Positions 63,755 through 64,000 of a stretch of 64,000 nt of DNA are shown piece after piece. Made by a program: the position numbers and the translations under genes. Position 1 is the stretch's first letter, and every line of letters starts with the position of its first letter. The DNA is from Hymenolepis diminuta (lineage: Eukaryota > Platyhelminthes > Cestoda > Cyclophyllidea > Hymenolepididae), in the NCBI GenBank assembly GCA_900708905.1, contig CAADRB010000005.1, positions 4,620,171 through 4,684,170 of the forward strand, given 5' to 3'. Under the pieces are notes generated by a model that worked only from the letters and a program-made list of their open reading frames with translations, did not search any database and had not been told where the DNA came from.

Positions 63755-64000
63755 GTAACTACCTTATTTAAAAAATGCTTTTCAAATATTGATTATTAGT
63801 AACGCATTGACTATTAAAATGCAAAATTTAATTAATTTCTCCCCAAAAAAGAATATATAAGTGATGGATTCATTTTCATCTTTATTGAAAAGAGTCAGCA
63901 AATGCATGACCTAAAGAGCTATTGTTTACTTTAATTCAATGACATCAGATAATGTTAATTTCAATTAAATAATAGATAGACTGATTCATTAAATCTTCTC

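Overview
The window is a gene-poor, AT-rich stretch of a nuclear animal genome. Genes are split by GT-AG introns of about 70 bp to over 1 kb, and most of the DNA is intergenic or intronic and carries old retroelement remnants. A protocadherin-like receptor and a mitochondrial RPUSD3-type protein make it metazoan. The low GC, short introns, Ty3/gypsy remnants and the style of cadherin (long first exon, enlarged repeats) fit a flatworm, perhaps a hymenolepidid-like tapeworm. The species-level guess is inference only. There is no operon, CRISPR array, rRNA or convincing tRNA.

Layout. 1-5.2 kb: no recognisable gene, probably 3' intron of the cadherin gene. 5.4-8.05 kb (-): an 893-codon first coding exon of a protocadherin-like adhesion receptor, with a cluster of CCAAT boxes upstream. 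8.2-20.5 kb: mostly non-coding, with one good first exon on the minus strand (15,233-15,543), a possible plus-strand exon (14,196-14,276) and copies of two interspersed repeats (here R1 and R2). 20.5-21.2 kb (+) and 33.0-34.1 kb (-): two decayed, mutually inverted Ty3/gypsy fragments with integrase remnants. 36.5-40.8 kb (-): a run of coding-like frames, some with good splice sites and some broken, which I cannot name. 41.4-53 kb: mostly non-coding, with one solo LTR. 53.2-57.4 kb (-): a complete six-exon gene for an RPUSD3-like pseudouridine-synthase-family protein. 58.7-59.9 kb (-): at least three exons of an unidentified gene. 63.5 kb (+): a CCAAT/TATA promoter and the signal-peptide exon of a secreted protein whose remaining exons lie beyond the window.

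The genes appear functionally independent. The main unexpected structure is repeat-derived: three solo LTRs of one uncatalogued family (47.26, 58.33 and 60.21 kb) with TG...CA ends, matching 5-bp target-site duplications and a conserved internal hairpin; and at least nine diverged copies of the ~190-bp repeat R1, one of which abuts or overlaps a putative exon acceptor. Coordinates for spliced genes were derived by hand from splice sites and reading-frame phase and have not been checked against transcripts.
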